From Jeotgalicoccus sp. (lineage in GTDB: Bacteria; Bacillota; Bacilli; Staphylococcales; Salinicoccaceae), in assembly GCA_003513765.1 (NCBI GenBank), contig DONT01000009.1:6081-70080 (forward strand): DNA of 64,000 nucleotides, read 5' to 3'. This document shows positions 1 through 8,930 of this stretch, piece by piece; positions within the stretch are counted from its first letter, which is position 1, and each line of letters opens with the position of its first letter. A program made the translations under genes and the position numbers. Under the pieces are notes generated by a model. It saw nothing but the letters and a program-made list of their open reading frames with translations. It was not told the origin of the DNA and ran no database searches.

Positions 1-100
1 AATGACGAGATTGGGGTCCTGCCCCGTCACTGTAATAGTGACAATGACGAGATTGAGGTCCTGCCCCGTCACTGTGATAATGACAATGACGAGATTGGGG
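1..100. repeat. 42-bp tandem repeat at the window edge (2.4 copies)
   Basis: Two complete 42-bp units start at 1 and 43, and a third begins at 85 and loses similarity after about 16 bases. The two full copies differ at only a few positions. Each unit contains a short GC-rich self-complementary stretch (GGGGTCCTGCCCC inside TGACG...GTCA), so each could form a small hairpin. The array may extend left of the window. I see no reading frame in 101-232. Confidence 0.85.
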
Positions 101-232
101 TAAAAATAAGAGTCTCAGGCAGAGGAACACATCTCCTTTGCTCGCAACAGCGTCTTACAGGCAGGGGATTCAAAATCGCACACAATCATCATAAATCTAT
201 TCCTTATCCAAGTAAGCATATAAATATAGAAA

Positions 233-258
233 ACAAAAAAAGACACCCGGAGGTGTCT
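233..258 (-). terminator. Intrinsic terminator of the cold-shock gene
   Basis: A 7-bp stem (AGACACC/GGTGTCT, 241-258) is followed on the minus strand by a run of U. It lies 21 bases beyond the stop of the cold-shock gene. Confidence 0.85.
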
Positions 259-279
259 TTTAAAAAATTAAACTATTTA

Positions 280-480
280 TTAAACAGTTTCAACGTTGAC
301 AGCTTGTGGTCCGCGTTGTCCTTCTTCGATTTCAAAAGTAACTTTTTGACCTTCTTCTAAAGTTTTGTATCCTTCACCTTGGATAGCTGAGAAGTGTACG
401 AACACGTCGTCTCCTGCTTCTTGCTCGATGAAACCAAAACCTTTTTCTCCGTTAAACCATTTCACAGTTCCTTCATTCAT
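280..480 (-). CDS. cspA: Cold-shock protein, CspA family
   Basis: A 66-residue single-domain cold-shock protein, a small OB-fold RNA chaperone that binds single-stranded RNA and DNA in the cytoplasm. The RNP1-like KGFGFIE and RNP2-like DVFVHFSAI motifs are both present, and the length is normal for the family. The frame is open nine codons further upstream, but the start at 480 is chosen because AGGAGG lies eight bases before it and the protein then begins [10 protein letters not shown] as its relatives do. A promoter at 598-626 predicts a 5' leader of about 110 bases, usual for cold-shock genes whose translation is controlled by leader folding. Csp paralogues are hard to tell apart, so the symbol is approximate. 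Confidence 0.95.
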   Translation of the reverse strand: MNEGTVKWFNGEKGFGFIEQEAGDDVFVHFSAIQGEGYKTLEEGQKVTFEIEEGQRGPQAVNVETV

Positions 481-597
481 TGAAAAAACCTCCTTGTGCT
501 TATGCACGTGTTATTTTTGCAGTTTTAAACATTTAAAAGAGTTTTTTCAGAATATGAATAGAAACTATTTAAACTTTGACTTAAAAACTACACTCTT

Positions 598-626
598 AAT
601 ATACCATGGTCAGACCAATAAGCCAA
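598..626 (-). promoter_or_regulatory. Sigma-A-type promoter of the cold-shock gene
   Basis: On the minus strand TTGGCT (621-626) and TATATT (598-603) are separated by exactly 17 bases. Transcription would start near 591, giving a leader of about 110 nt. The promoter is in the short gap after the nuclease gene stop. Confidence 0.6.
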
Positions 627-644
627 CCCAATTATCAAATAATT

Positions 645-1898
645 TTAACTCTCACACGCCCAATTATCTTTGTCTCTGTCCATTTTAGGCTGGTATGCGG
701 GATGATCACTGGCTACTCCGTCAGGGAATTCAGTTTTTAATTCAGCACAGTTTGCGAAGTTGTAAGAACCCCGAGCTTCCGGCGCTGTACCTTGATTTCT
801 ATTGGATTCAGGAACTGTTTCCACCACAGCTTCCTCTTCACTGTTAAAACCTTCTCCGGCTTCGTTCACGTAACCGGGAATTGACCATATGCCCAGCTGA
901 TTATTTTTAGCATACTGTTCTTTTTCACGGAAATCTGCAAGGTAACGCTGCTGTTCATAAATATAGCCGACTCTCGCGAGTCCTTCTTCCAGCATCACTT
1001 TATGCACACTCACACCGTCAGCATACAAATACACTAGATGTCTGCCGTAATGATCCGTCTCGGCACCTTTATCGTACTCAATGTGTAACTCTTCTGCGCT
1101 GTTCATCAGCTCCGTCATTCTCGCTGACGCCTCAGGTCCGAACGCTTCTACAGGCTTGTTCGGATGCACCGTTTCCGGTGTATCAATTAGCAAAAGTCGC
1201 AGCTTCAGCATGTTGTTGTCGCTGTCGATTACATGAACAGTATCACCATCCACTACACGATAAAGTTCTACCGCCGTAAGGCCTTCCATTGCAGAAGACT
1301 CTTCTTCAGCCTGTTTTTCAGCTTCTGCTTTTTCTTTAGCTTCTTTTTCAGCTTGAGCCTGTTCTTCTTCAGCTTTTTTCTCCGCTGCCTGTTTTTCTTT
1401 CTCAGCAGCTAAGCGTTCTTCCTCTGCCTGTTTAGCATCTTCTGGATTCGCTTCATTATCTTCGGAAATTTCTTGAGCTGTCTTTACAGTTTCCGTTTCA
1501 ACTGCAGCTGCGCCTTCCTCCACGTTTGTACCGGGCATTGTAAATATAAATAGTAAAAACAAGATAAAACCGACGATAAATGAATTACGTGTAATTTTAC
1601 TGAATTTACCTTTTTGCTTGTACTTCAAATTATAAAAACGGCTCGAGGCCATTGATATAAACATCGCAATCGACACCAGCACCCATAAAATCAAGAATGC
1701 TTCATTAATCGTTGCACCTTCAATAGTCAACGCACGGTTGAGCATTAGAATACCGGAGACGGTTAATAAAATAATTACCGGCTTCCAAAATGATGCGCTG
1801 TCGTCTTTATCAGTCCAATGTCCATGCATAGCAAGACCGAACAAAACCGCTGTAGAAATAACTGCTATAAAAATTAAAAACCCGAATATAATACTCAT
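645..1898 (-). CDS. Membrane-anchored thermonuclease with Excalibur domain
   Basis: A 417-residue protein with four predicted membrane segments (about 4-24, 39-57, 66-84, 106-122), a charged Ala/Glu/Lys-rich coiled-coil linker (about 155-200), a staphylococcal-nuclease-like domain (about 207-345) and a C-terminal Excalibur calcium-binding motif (DRDKDNWACE, 407-416). The counterparts of the micrococcal nuclease catalytic residues are visible as Arg234, Glu242 in DTPET and Arg286 in YGRHLVY, so the domain should be active. It probably acts outside the membrane, cleaving DNA or RNA in a Ca-dependent way. The multi-span N-terminus distinguishes it from secreted Nuc. GGAGAG lies about nine bases before the start. 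Confidence 0.9.
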   Translation of the reverse strand: MSIIFGFLIFIAVISTAVLFGLAMHGHWTDKDDSASFWKPVIILLTVSGILMLNRALTIEGATINEAFLILWVLVSIAMFISMASSRFYNLKYKQKGKFSKITRNSFIVGFILFLLFIFTMPGTNVEEGAAAVETETVKTAQEISEDNEANPEDAKQAEEERLAAEKEKQAAEKKAEEEQAQAEKEAKEKAEAEKQAEEESSAMEGLTAVELYRVVDGDTVHVIDSDNNMLKLRLLLIDTPETVHPNKPVEAFGPEASARMTELMNSAEELHIEYDKGAETDHYGRHLVYLYADGVSVHKVMLEEGLARVGYIYEQQRYLADFREKEQYAKNNQLGIWSIPGYVNEAGEGFNSEEEAVVETVPESNRNQGTAPEARGSYNFANCAELKTEFPDGVASDHPAYQPKMDRDKDNWACES

Positions 1899-1932
1899 TT
1901 AGTCTTCTCTCCATTAATAATCATGTCTGTTT

Positions 1933-1960
1933 ATTATACGTGATAAAAAGTATCTGTGAA
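1933..1960 (-). promoter_or_regulatory. Predicted promoter of the nuclease gene
   Basis: TTCACA (1955-1960) and TATAAT (1933-1938) on the minus strand are 16 bases apart, about 35 bases before the nuclease start. Confidence 0.55.
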
Positions 1961-2082
1961 TAAACAATTAATGGAAAATTTGACCAAGTTGGTACTAATC
2001 GGAATCGTGCAGGTATTTCGTTATTATTTTTACTTTATCAAACTTACCTTAATTATTCTCCTTAGAAAAAAATTACTGTAAT

Positions 2083-2120
2083 AAAAAACCAGTACTGAAC
2101 TTTTTTCAGTTCAATACTGG
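2083..2120 (-). terminator. Terminator of the citrate transporter gene
   Basis: A stem of about 12 bp (CCAGTACTGAAC pairing with GTTCAATACTGG, one mismatch) has a U run on the minus strand at 2083-2088, just after the transporter stop. Confidence 0.8.
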
Positions 2121-2134
2121 TTGAAATTTAAATC

Positions 2135-3445
2135 TTAAATAATTCCCATGATAAATGCTACTGCCATTGCCAGGATACTGAACGCCCATATCCACCAGAA
2201 TGCGTAGCGTATGTAGCGTCCCATCTCAATGCCTGCAAGTCCTACAGCAAGCCACAGTGCCGGTGAAAATGGACTGATAAATGTACCAATAACATTACCG
2301 ATCATCATTGAGTATGCTGCAGTAATACTGTCCACGCCATGAGTGGATACTATCTGTTCCACAACCGGAAGCAGTGCGAAGTAATATGCGTCTGTATTCA
2401 ATACCAGTTCAAGCGGTGCACCAAAGAATCCAACAATATAGTGAAGGAACGGTACAAGGAATGCAGGCAGTATTACTACCATATCCTCTGCGAGTGAGTT
2501 AAGCATACCAGTGTTTTCAAGTATTCCGAGGAAAGATCCTGCAGCAAGTATAATTGCTGCCATCATTAAAGCACTTGGTGCATGCGCTTTAATTCTGTCC
2601 ATCTGTACATCCATGCTTCTGTAGTTAATCGGCAAGGCGATACTCACAGCCAGCATAAATATTAAACCGGCTGGAAGTAATCCCGACATCAGCATACCAA
2701 CAACAGTGAGTGTCAGTAAAAGATTAAACCATAACAGTTTTGGACGTTTTAATGACTCTGCTTCAGCATCATTTTCCTGATTCAAATTAAAATCATCAAA
2801 GCTGACACCTTCAATTATCATTCCATTCTTAAGCAGTCTCTTTTTCTCCAGACTGCCAACGAGCGCCGCCATTGCAATAAGCAGTATAATCAGTACACCC
2901 TGCAGCGGAATAAGCGGCTGCCACAACTCTGATGCATCCACGCCCAGTACAGCAGCAGTACGGCCAAGCGGTCCGCCCCAAGGCACCATATTCATAATAC
3001 TTGCACTCATACCAATGAGCATAACGAGCATGTAAGGGCTCATATTTAACTTTTTATATAGAGGAAGCAATGCTGGAATAGTAATCAGGAATGTTGATGC
3101 ACCTGAACCATCCAAATGAGCAATTGCGCCAATAATTACAGTAGCCATCGCAACAAGAGTTACATTGCCCCGCGATAACTTAACCATTTTCGTAATAAGC
3201 GGATTAAACATTCCTGTATCCTGCATAATTCCAAAGAACAGAATCGCAAAGATAAACATTATTACAACAGAAATAACGGAACTGATTCCATCATTAAAGA
3301 ATTCAGTAATTTCTCCCGGACCGAAACCGGCAACAAGTGCACCGATGAACGGAATAATCACTAATGCTACAATCGGATTGAGCTTTTGAGTGATCAGTAA
3401 AATAACAATCGTTAATATAACTAATAAACCGATAATACTAAGCAA
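2135..3445 (-). CDS. citM: CitMHS-family citrate/metal symporter
   Basis: A 436-residue integral membrane protein with about 12 hydrophobic segments, resembling Bacillus CitM/CitH transporters that import citrate as a divalent-metal complex with protons. The N-terminal pattern (IVALVIIPFIGALVAGFG, then GIMQDTGMF) and the GASTFLITIPALLPLY segment match that family. The frame is open to an ATG at 3511, but TTG at 3443-3445 is preferred. AGGGGG is seven bases upstream, the protein then starts at the first membrane segment like its relatives, and the predicted promoter (3494-3521) lies between the two starts. Cre-like sites over that promoter suggest carbon catabolite repression. The exact metal and substrate are not determined. 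Confidence 0.85.
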   Translation of the reverse strand: MLSIIGLLVILTIVILLITQKLNPIVALVIIPFIGALVAGFGPGEITEFFNDGISSVISVVIMFIFAILFFGIMQDTGMFNPLITKMVKLSRGNVTLVAMATVIIGAIAHLDGSGASTFLITIPALLPLYKKLNMSPYMLVMLIGMSASIMNMVPWGGPLGRTAAVLGVDASELWQPLIPLQGVLIILLIAMAALVGSLEKKRLLKNGMIIEGVSFDDFNLNQENDAEAESLKRPKLLWFNLLLTLTVVGMLMSGLLPAGLIFMLAVSIALPINYRSMDVQMDRIKAHAPSALMMAAIILAAGSFLGILENTGMLNSLAEDMVVILPAFLVPFLHYIVGFFGAPLELVLNTDAYYFALLPVVEQIVSTHGVDSITAAYSMMIGNVIGTFISPFSPALWLAVGLAGIEMGRYIRYAFWWIWAFSILAMAVAFIMGII

Positions 3446-3493
3446 AAGATTACCCCCTATATCTATGTATGTGGTGGGAAAGTTAAAACTTGT

Positions 3494-3531
3494 ATAATAT
3501 AGCGCTTTCAAAATTTAGCAAACGCTTTCAA
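3494..3531 (-). promoter_or_regulatory. citM promoter overlapped by cre site(s)
   Basis: TTGCTA (3516-3521) and TATTAT (3494-3499) are 16 bases apart on the minus strand. TTGAAAGCGTTTGCT (3517-3531) fits the catabolite-responsive-element consensus WTGNAANCGNWNNCW fully. A second copy at 3498-3512 (TTGAAAGCGCTATAT) fits with one mismatch. CcpA bound here would cover the -35 and spacer. Confidence 0.75.
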
Positions 3532-3718
3532 AAGTCCTTATTAAAAAATTCTCCCCCGGAAATTTCTCAATAAGGACTCAGTATAAAATATAAAACACTT
3601 TATTTAAAGACTTGAAATATTTAGATTTCTTTGAGTTATTAACTTTTCATATGAAGCAAATAAAATTTTTTCAATAATATAAAGAATCGTGCTTAATTAT
3701 GATTGTTCTATACTTCTG

Positions 3719-3790
3719 GGACTGGCGTGATTGGGTCTCATATGTATCCGCAGTTAACAGGACTGGCATGACAGAGTCTCACGCCAGTCC
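3719..3790. repeat. 41-bp repeat, two units bounded by an inverted repeat
   Basis: In the otherwise gene-free stretch 3532-3872, GGACTGG-type units start at 3719 and 3760, a period of 41 bp. The second is cut short and ends in TCACGCCAGTCC (3779-3790), the exact inverse of GGACTGGCGTGA at 3719-3730. The core GGACTGGC.TGA...TCATATGTATCC is shared with the array at 19307-19470. The rest of the gap is AT-rich with nothing recognisable. Confidence 0.8.
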
Positions 3791-3819
3791 GAAAACTCAT
3801 TTCTTCAATAAATTCAAAC

Positions 3820-3857
3820 AAAAAAAGATAACCAGTTCAATTAAGAACTGATTATCT
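3820..3857 (-). terminator. Terminator of the P5C dehydrogenase gene
   Basis: A stem-loop (AGATAACCAGTTC pairing with GAACTGATTATCT, 3826-3857) is followed on the minus strand by a U run, 15 bases after the stop. Confidence 0.85.
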
Positions 3858-3872
3858 TTTAAGTTAATTATC

Positions 3873-5414
3873 TTAAAGCATTTCTGAAGTTGTTTTACCT
3901 TGCATGTGTAACTGAAGGTAATCCGGTCCACCTGCTTTAGAGTCAGTACCTGACATCTTGAATCCGCCGAATGGGTGGTATCCAACGATTGCACCAGTAC
4001 AGTCACGGTTGAAGTATAAGTTACCTACCATGAAGTCGCGTCTTGCTTCTTCAATGTGTTTTCTGTCTTTAGTAATAACAGCACCTGTCAGACCGTAATC
4101 TGTATCGTTTGCAAATTCGATAGCTTCTGTGAAGTTTTCTGCTTTAGCAAAACCGACTACAGGTCCGAAGATTTCTTCCTGCATTAAGCGGTCATCGTGC
4201 TTAAGTCCTGAGAATACTGTCGGGTTAACAAAGTGTCCTGTCTCATTGTCAACACTTCCGCCAACTTCAAGCTGACCTTCTTCTTTACCAATTTCAAAAT
4301 ATTTCTCAATTTTATCAACAGACGCCTGATCGATTACCGGCCCCATGTAGATATCTTGTTCAGGGTCACCGACTGTTAATTCTTTAGTTCTTGCTACTAC
4401 TTTTTCAAGCAATTCATCGTGAACATCCGACAGTGCGATTACGCGTGAACATGCTGAACATTTCTGTCCGCTGAATGCGAATGCTGATTTAACGATTGAG
4501 TCAGCTGCAAGATCAAGGTCCGCACTGCTGTCAACAACGATAGTATCTTTACCACCCATTTCAGCAATCACACGTTTAAGGTTAACCTGTCCGTCCTGAA
4601 CAATAGCTGCTTTTTCGTAAATGTTAACACCAACGTCTCTTGAACCTGTAAATGATACGAATGCTGTATCTTTATGTTCAACTAACAAGTCACCGATTTC
4701 GCGGCTTGAACCTGGGATAAAGTTAACGACGCCTTTAGGCATACCTGCTTCTTCCAATACTTCCATAAATTTATAAGCAATTACAGATGCTTTAGATGAA
4801 GGTTTCAGTAATACTGTATTCCCTGTAACAAGTGCAGCTGCAGTAGTACCTGCCATGATTGCAAATGCAAAGTTCCATGGAGAGATTACAAGGCCGACAC
4901 CTAATGGGATATAATCAAATCTGTTGAATTCGCCCGGACGTGATTCTACTTTGCGCCCGTCTTTTAATTCAAGATTTTGTCTTGCATAGTATTCAAGGAA
5001 GTCAATTGCTTCTGCTGTATCTGCGTCCGCTTCTTTCCAAGGTTTACCCGCTTCTTTTACAAGCATTGCTGTAAATTCGAATTTTCTTTTACGAACAATT
5101 GCAGCTGCTTTGAAAAGAACATCAGAACGGAATTCAAATGAAGATTTTCTCCACTCTTTGAATGTTTCTTTCGCAGCGTCCATTGCGTCCAATGCTTCTT
5201 TTTCCCCAGCTTGTGACATGTTGCCGATGATTTCTGATTTTTTAGCCGGGTTATATGATTCAAGTTTTTTATCAGTCAGGATACGTTCACCGTTAATGAT
5301 TAACGGATAGTCCGATCCAAAGTCTTTTTTAATTGTTTCAAATCCCTTGTTTAATGCTTTTTTGTTCTCGTCCAGCGAGAAATCTGTAAATGGTTCGTGT
5401 TTGTACGGTATCAT
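3873..5414 (-). CDS. rocA: L-glutamate gamma-semialdehyde (P5C) dehydrogenase
   Basis: A 513-residue aldehyde dehydrogenase of the RocA/PruA type. It oxidises pyrroline-5-carboxylate/glutamate semialdehyde to glutamate with NAD, the second step of proline and arginine catabolism. Catalytic Cys319 in [10 protein letters not shown], Glu285 in VIAEMGGKD and the NAD-binding SFTGSR (254-259) are present, and the length is standard. The start has GGAG nine bases upstream. It is a single-gene unit with its own promoter (5478-5506) and terminator. Its pathway partner, proline dehydrogenase, lies 51 kb away in this window, so the pathway is not one operon here. Confidence 0.95.
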   Translation of the reverse strand: MIPYKHEPFTDFSLDENKKALNKGFETIKKDFGSDYPLIINGERILTDKKLESYNPAKKSEIIGNMSQAGEKEALDAMDAAKETFKEWRKSSFEFRSDVLFKAAAIVRKRKFEFTAMLVKEAGKPWKEADADTAEAIDFLEYYARQNLELKDGRKVESRPGEFNRFDYIPLGVGLVISPWNFAFAIMAGTTAAALVTGNTVLLKPSSKASVIAYKFMEVLEEAGMPKGVVNFIPGSSREIGDLLVEHKDTAFVSFTGSRDVGVNIYEKAAIVQDGQVNLKRVIAEMGGKDTIVVDSSADLDLAADSIVKSAFAFSGQKCSACSRVIALSDVHDELLEKVVARTKELTVGDPEQDIYMGPVIDQASVDKIEKYFEIGKEEGQLEVGGSVDNETGHFVNPTVFSGLKHDDRLMQEEIFGPVVGFAKAENFTEAIEFANDTDYGLTGAVITKDRKHIEEARRDFMVGNLYFNRDCTGAIVGYHPFGGFKMSGTDSKAGGPDYLQLHMQGKTTSEML

Positions 5415-5477
5415 AAATAAATTCTCCTTTGTTTTTTGATGATCATTTAAAACTTATTCAATTTATTCCGCATTTTT

Positions 5478-5506
5478 AAGATAACATTTTTTACTAAATT
5501 GTCCAA
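5478..5506 (-). promoter_or_regulatory. Predicted rocA promoter
   Basis: TTGGAC (5501-5506) and TATCTT (5478-5483) on the minus strand are 17 bases apart, giving a leader of roughly 55 nt. Confidence 0.45.
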
Positions 5507-5532
5507 CTGATACAGGTTAATTTTTTAAATAT

Positions 5533-6816
5533 TTAGTCGTTTTTCATCAGTGCGTTCACAATATCTATATAAGTTGATACGGCAACATGTAAAACGCTCT
5601 CATCCAAATCGAATTTTGGGTGATGATGGCCGTATTTTAATTCATACGGAAACAGCATGTACGTCGCCTTACCATTTTTTTCGTGCACTCTCTCCATCAT
5701 CATCGTCACATCTTCTGAAGCACCGAGCGGCAGCGTTTCTTTTAAATCTGTTATTAGATCATTATCTTTAACTGCTTCTTTAACAACTTCAATCAGTTCA
5801 TCTGAGCAGACAGCATCCGGCGCCTCACCCATGGCAATAATTTCTACTTCGTTTTCATACATATCAGCAGCGGCCTGAATAACGGTTTTCGCTTTATTGT
5901 ACATATAATGATTAAGTTCAGTCGTTTCTCCGCGTGTTTCTATTTCCATAAATGCAGTATCGGCAATAACATTTCTGCCGCTGCCTGCTTTCATGGTGCC
6001 GACGTTAATACGCGTTGATCCATGGCCGTGCCGTGCGATGGCATTTAAATTCAATGCCGCAGCTGATGCTGCTAAGAGCGAGTTATTACCCGCATCAGGT
6101 TCAACACCTGCATGCGCTGATTTCCCCGTGAATTTCACATCGAATTTCGAACTGGCCAAAAAGTCAGTTGTTGCGGCACTTACTGTGCCTGCTGGTAAAT
6201 TTCTGATGCCAAGATGACCTGAAAAGAAATAATCAACATCATCCAGCCAGCCTTTTTCGACGACTGATCTCGCACCTCGAACGCTTTCTTCAGCAGCCTG
6301 GAAAATAAGCGTGAATCTTCCTTTAAGCTGATCTTGATTTGTATTTATATAGTCTGCTAAAAACAAGCCGGTTGTAATATGCCCGTCATGTCCGCAGGCA
6401 TGCATTTCACCTTCGTGGAGTGATTTAAAGTTTTCACTGTTTGGAATATGATCGTCGTCTGCTGATTCTGTAATCGGCAGACCGTCGATATCAAAACGCG
6501 CTGCAAAATGCGGGCCAGGTTTCCCTGTATCGAGTACAGCAATGACACCGGTTGTTCCTTCTTTAACATGTTCCAGGAAATCTTCAGGCACACCGTAATT
6601 AATTGCCCGTTCATAGCTTTCAGTAAACTTCTCTTGTGCCGGGACACCGACGCGTGCACTTTTTAAAAGCACATCGTCTCCGATATAGAGCTTGTAATTC
6701 ATCGTTTCTAGCGTTTGATAAATTTCATATGTCGTTATAAATTCGGTAAAACCAACTTCCGGAAAGCGGTGAAATTTCCGGCGCATCTCGCTGAGTTCGT
6801 GTTTAATGCTGGTCAT
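5533..6816 (-). CDS. M20 amidohydrolase, AbgA-like
   Basis: A 427-residue metal-dependent amidohydrolase of peptidase family M20 that aligns along its length with AbgA, a subunit of p-aminobenzoyl-glutamate hydrolase. Features include the insertion before the first metal motif, FAARFDIDGLPI, HACGHDGH, the catalytic Glu in QAAEES, and the late PLGASEDVTMMM/YGHHHPKFD blocks. A GTG at 6822 is in frame, but ATG at 6816 is chosen because GGAGG lies seven bases before it, inside the end of the preceding gene. Only two bases separate it from the upstream M20 gene stop, so translation is probably coupled. No AbgB partner is nearby, so the true substrate is unknown; an N-acyl amino acid is likely. Confidence 0.85.
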   Translation of the reverse strand: MTSIKHELSEMRRKFHRFPEVGFTEFITTYEIYQTLETMNYKLYIGDDVLLKSARVGVPAQEKFTESYERAINYGVPEDFLEHVKEGTTGVIAVLDTGKPGPHFAARFDIDGLPITESADDDHIPNSENFKSLHEGEMHACGHDGHITTGLFLADYINTNQDQLKGRFTLIFQAAEESVRGARSVVEKGWLDDVDYFFSGHLGIRNLPAGTVSAATTDFLASSKFDVKFTGKSAHAGVEPDAGNNSLLAASAAALNLNAIARHGHGSTRINVGTMKAGSGRNVIADTAFMEIETRGETTELNHYMYNKAKTVIQAAADMYENEVEIIAMGEAPDAVCSDELIEVVKEAVKDNDLITDLKETLPLGASEDVTMMMERVHEKNGKATYMLFPYELKYGHHHPKFDLDESVLHVAVSTYIDIVNALMKND

Positions 6817-6818
6817 TC

Positions 6819-7994
6819 TCACGCCTCCGCCAATTTATTTAATGAATCCACTGCCATATTAACCATTGCGGTTATACCGTATTTAAAAGCGTCCTCATTC
6901 AGTCTGAAGGCAGGATTATGGAGAGGTTTCTGGCCTTCACCGACAGATGTTCCGAGCCAGTAATACACACCCGGATATTCTTTTAAGAACCGGCTGAAGT
7001 CTTCTCCTGCAAGACTCGGCAGGAGTGCCGGCGTCGCTTCATCACCGTAAAGGTTATTGATAGATTTTTTCAGCTGTGCCGCCCATTCTATATCGTTTAC
7101 CGTCGCTGGATAACCATCGTAAAATTCGATTTCAACAGCAGCACCCATCGCCGCAGTGACCTGTTCTACAATTTCAAAGAAACGCTTTTTAGTCAGTGCT
7201 TTAGTCGCATCTGACTGTGTACGTATCGTTCCTTCCAATTCCGCCGTTTCAGCAATAACGTTATGTTTTCTTCCCGCATCAAACCGCCCGACTGTAACGA
7301 CAGCCGGCTGCATTGGATCTGCGTTTCTGCTGACGATAGTTTGCAGCGCGCTGACAACCTGATTGGCCACGATAATTGCATCCGTTGTACTGTGCGGCAT
7401 TGACGCATGTCCGCCGGAACCCGTGATTGTAATTTTAAAACGGTCTGAGTTCCCCATAATCGGCCCGGCCATTACACCGAACTTACCTACCTCAAGATCC
7501 GGCCAGACGTGCTGTGCGAGCACCATATCCGGAGTATACTCATCAAACACACCATCTTCCAGCATGCGTTTGGCTCCGCCAACGGGTGACAGTTCTTCCG
7601 CCGGCTGGAAAATTAACAGTATCGTTCCTTTGATTTTATCTTTATTCTCATTTAAAATTTTTCCTGCATGAAGCAGCATTGATGTATGCGCATCGTGACC
7701 GCACGCATGCATAACTCCTTCATTTAGTGAAGTAAAATCTTCACCAGATGCTTCAGTAATCGGCAGTGCATCGATATCTGCTCTGATAGCAATTATCTTG
7801 CCCTCTTTTTCACCTTTTATAATTCCGAGGACGCCTGTGCCAGCAAATCCTGTCTGATATTGAATATTAAATTCATCCAGTTTTTCCTGAATTCGTTTTG
7901 ATGTTTCATACTCCTCAGTGCTTAGCTCTGGATTCAGATGAAGCACCCTTCTGAACTCAATCGCATCATTAATAATACTGTTATTAATCTCCAT
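6819..7994 (-). CDS. M20 amidohydrolase (HipO/N-acyl-amino-acid deacylase type)
   Basis: A 391-residue M20 amidohydrolase of the HipO/IAA-amino-acid hydrolase group, expected to cleave N-acyl or N-acetyl amino acids with two metal ions. Visible motifs are AIRADIDALPI, HACGHDAHT, QPAEE, GSGGHASMPH and LAGEDFSRF near the C-terminus. An in-frame GTG at 8009 is rejected; ATG at 7994 follows a GAGGCGGGG ribosome-binding site. It is the middle gene of acetyltransferase - M20 - M20, with 21 bases to the gene before and two to the gene after. HipO, N-acetyl-diaminopimelate deacetylase and N-acetylcysteine deacetylase cannot be told apart by motif. Confidence 0.85.
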   Translation of the reverse strand: MEINNSIINDAIEFRRVLHLNPELSTEEYETSKRIQEKLDEFNIQYQTGFAGTGVLGIIKGEKEGKIIAIRADIDALPITEASGEDFTSLNEGVMHACGHDAHTSMLLHAGKILNENKDKIKGTILLIFQPAEELSPVGGAKRMLEDGVFDEYTPDMVLAQHVWPDLEVGKFGVMAGPIMGNSDRFKITITGSGGHASMPHSTTDAIIVANQVVSALQTIVSRNADPMQPAVVTVGRFDAGRKHNVIAETAELEGTIRTQSDATKALTKKRFFEIVEQVTAAMGAAVEIEFYDGYPATVNDIEWAAQLKKSINNLYGDEATPALLPSLAGEDFSRFLKEYPGVYYWLGTSVGEGQKPLHNPAFRLNEDAFKYGITAMVNMAVDSLNKLAEA

Positions 7995-8015
7995 TATTCC
8001 CCGCCTCACAAATAA

Positions 8016-8639
8016 TTATTTCTTGTAATATTCAATAAATTCACCTTGTAAAGAATTACCGATATAATCCTGTCCGGCATTCATCATCCAGTCGTAATTA
8101 TCAAATTTAATATTTAAAGCTTCCCCTGTAACTGTTATTTCCTCATTCAATGGAAGATATAAAATATGACGGCGCTTGCCACCGTACTTCAGTCTCGTGC
8201 GCATTATTTTAAAACCGAGTTTAAATTTATCTTTTAAGCTCGCAAGGTTAGCCGGCATAACTGTAGAGAAAATATAATCGAAGTCTCCGCTCTCACGCAC
8301 TTGTTCAATGAGGAATTCGCCCATTTTCATCTGCAGTTTCTGTCCGCGGTGAGCAGGATTTACTAATGAAATTTCTGAGTAAATTGAACGTTCTCTGTTA
8401 ACTCCGACATCGTCTGCCAAATGTTCTTCTTCAGTTAATGATGGAATATACATCATGCGAAGTACGATCAGCTTCTCATCATAAAAGACACCTGCAACAT
8501 ACCCCTGCTCCAGACAAGTTTCAAATTCTTCTCTGCTGAGTTTTTCAAGCACTTCTTTTTGTTCAAGATGATCGTAAATTGAATCCTGCAGCTGCATTAT
8601 TTCCTCGATATTATTTAAGTTAAGTTTTACAAAGTTCAT
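8016..8639 (-). CDS. GNAT-family N-acetyltransferase
   Basis: A 207-residue GNAT acetyltransferase. The acetyl-CoA-binding motif A is visible as VNPAHRGQKLQMKMGEFLI (about 112-130), followed by a typical ASLKDKFKLGFK motif B segment. It is the first gene of a three-gene operon with two M20 deacylases. A transferase that blocks an amino group next to hydrolases that unblock it suggests a salvage or detoxification route through N-acetylated intermediates; that is inference from context. A G-rich AGGAAGGGCGG stretch precedes the start. The substrate is not recognisable. Confidence 0.75.
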   Translation of the reverse strand: MNFVKLNLNNIEEIMQLQDSIYDHLEQKEVLEKLSREEFETCLEQGYVAGVFYDEKLIVLRMMYIPSLTEEEHLADDVGVNRERSIYSEISLVNPAHRGQKLQMKMGEFLIEQVRESGDFDYIFSTVMPANLASLKDKFKLGFKIMRTRLKYGGKRRHILYLPLNEEITVTGEALNIKFDNYDWMMNAGQDYIGNSLQGEFIEYYKK

Positions 8640-8714
8640 TGTAATGCCGCCCTTCCTGTTAATGTTTAGAGTAAGTGCTTTTCGGTTATATCTATATTGA
8701 GGAGTTGGTGTAAA

Positions 8715-8930
8715 ATGAATATATTAGTAAAATGTCAGAACTCCAGCAATAATAAAACATTCTTTAAATTGATAAGTGACAAAGATGCAGACAAAGCATC
8801 CATGGATAAATTCATATATAACTGCATGAGACAGAACAGTGACTTTGATGAGGATAATTTATTAGTGGAGCTGATTTATCCAGACCACAAAGAACTTTAT
8901 TTAGAGTACAATTTACACTACAGCCGTTAA
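8715..8930 (+). CDS. Small protein of unknown function
   Basis: A 71-residue soluble, acidic protein that I do not recognise. The open frame begins at a TTG at 8697, but ATG at 8715 has GAGGAG ten bases upstream and is the likely start. The gene is transcribed divergently from the acetyltransferase and has its own terminator hairpin overlapping the stop codon, which supports a real short transcription unit. There are no signal peptide, membrane segment or known motif. It contains NCMRQNSDFDEDNLLVELIY in its second half. Confidence 0.65.
   Translation: MNILVKCQNSSNNKTFFKLISDKDADKASMDKFIYNCMRQNSDFDEDNLLVELIYPDHKELYLEYNLHYSR

Noticed and set aside
365..688. 107-codon plus-strand frame opposite the cold-shock gene
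   Set aside because: Shadow of the cold-shock gene and its leader, with no homology-like composition or start signals.
3446..3511. Longer citM start at ATG 3511
   Set aside because: The promoter and cre site lie between this ATG and TTG 3445, and the TTG has an AGGGGG site at good spacing.
3797..4006. 69-codon minus-strand frame
   Set aside because: Overlaps the rocA 3' end and terminator in another frame and lacks a ribosome-binding site.
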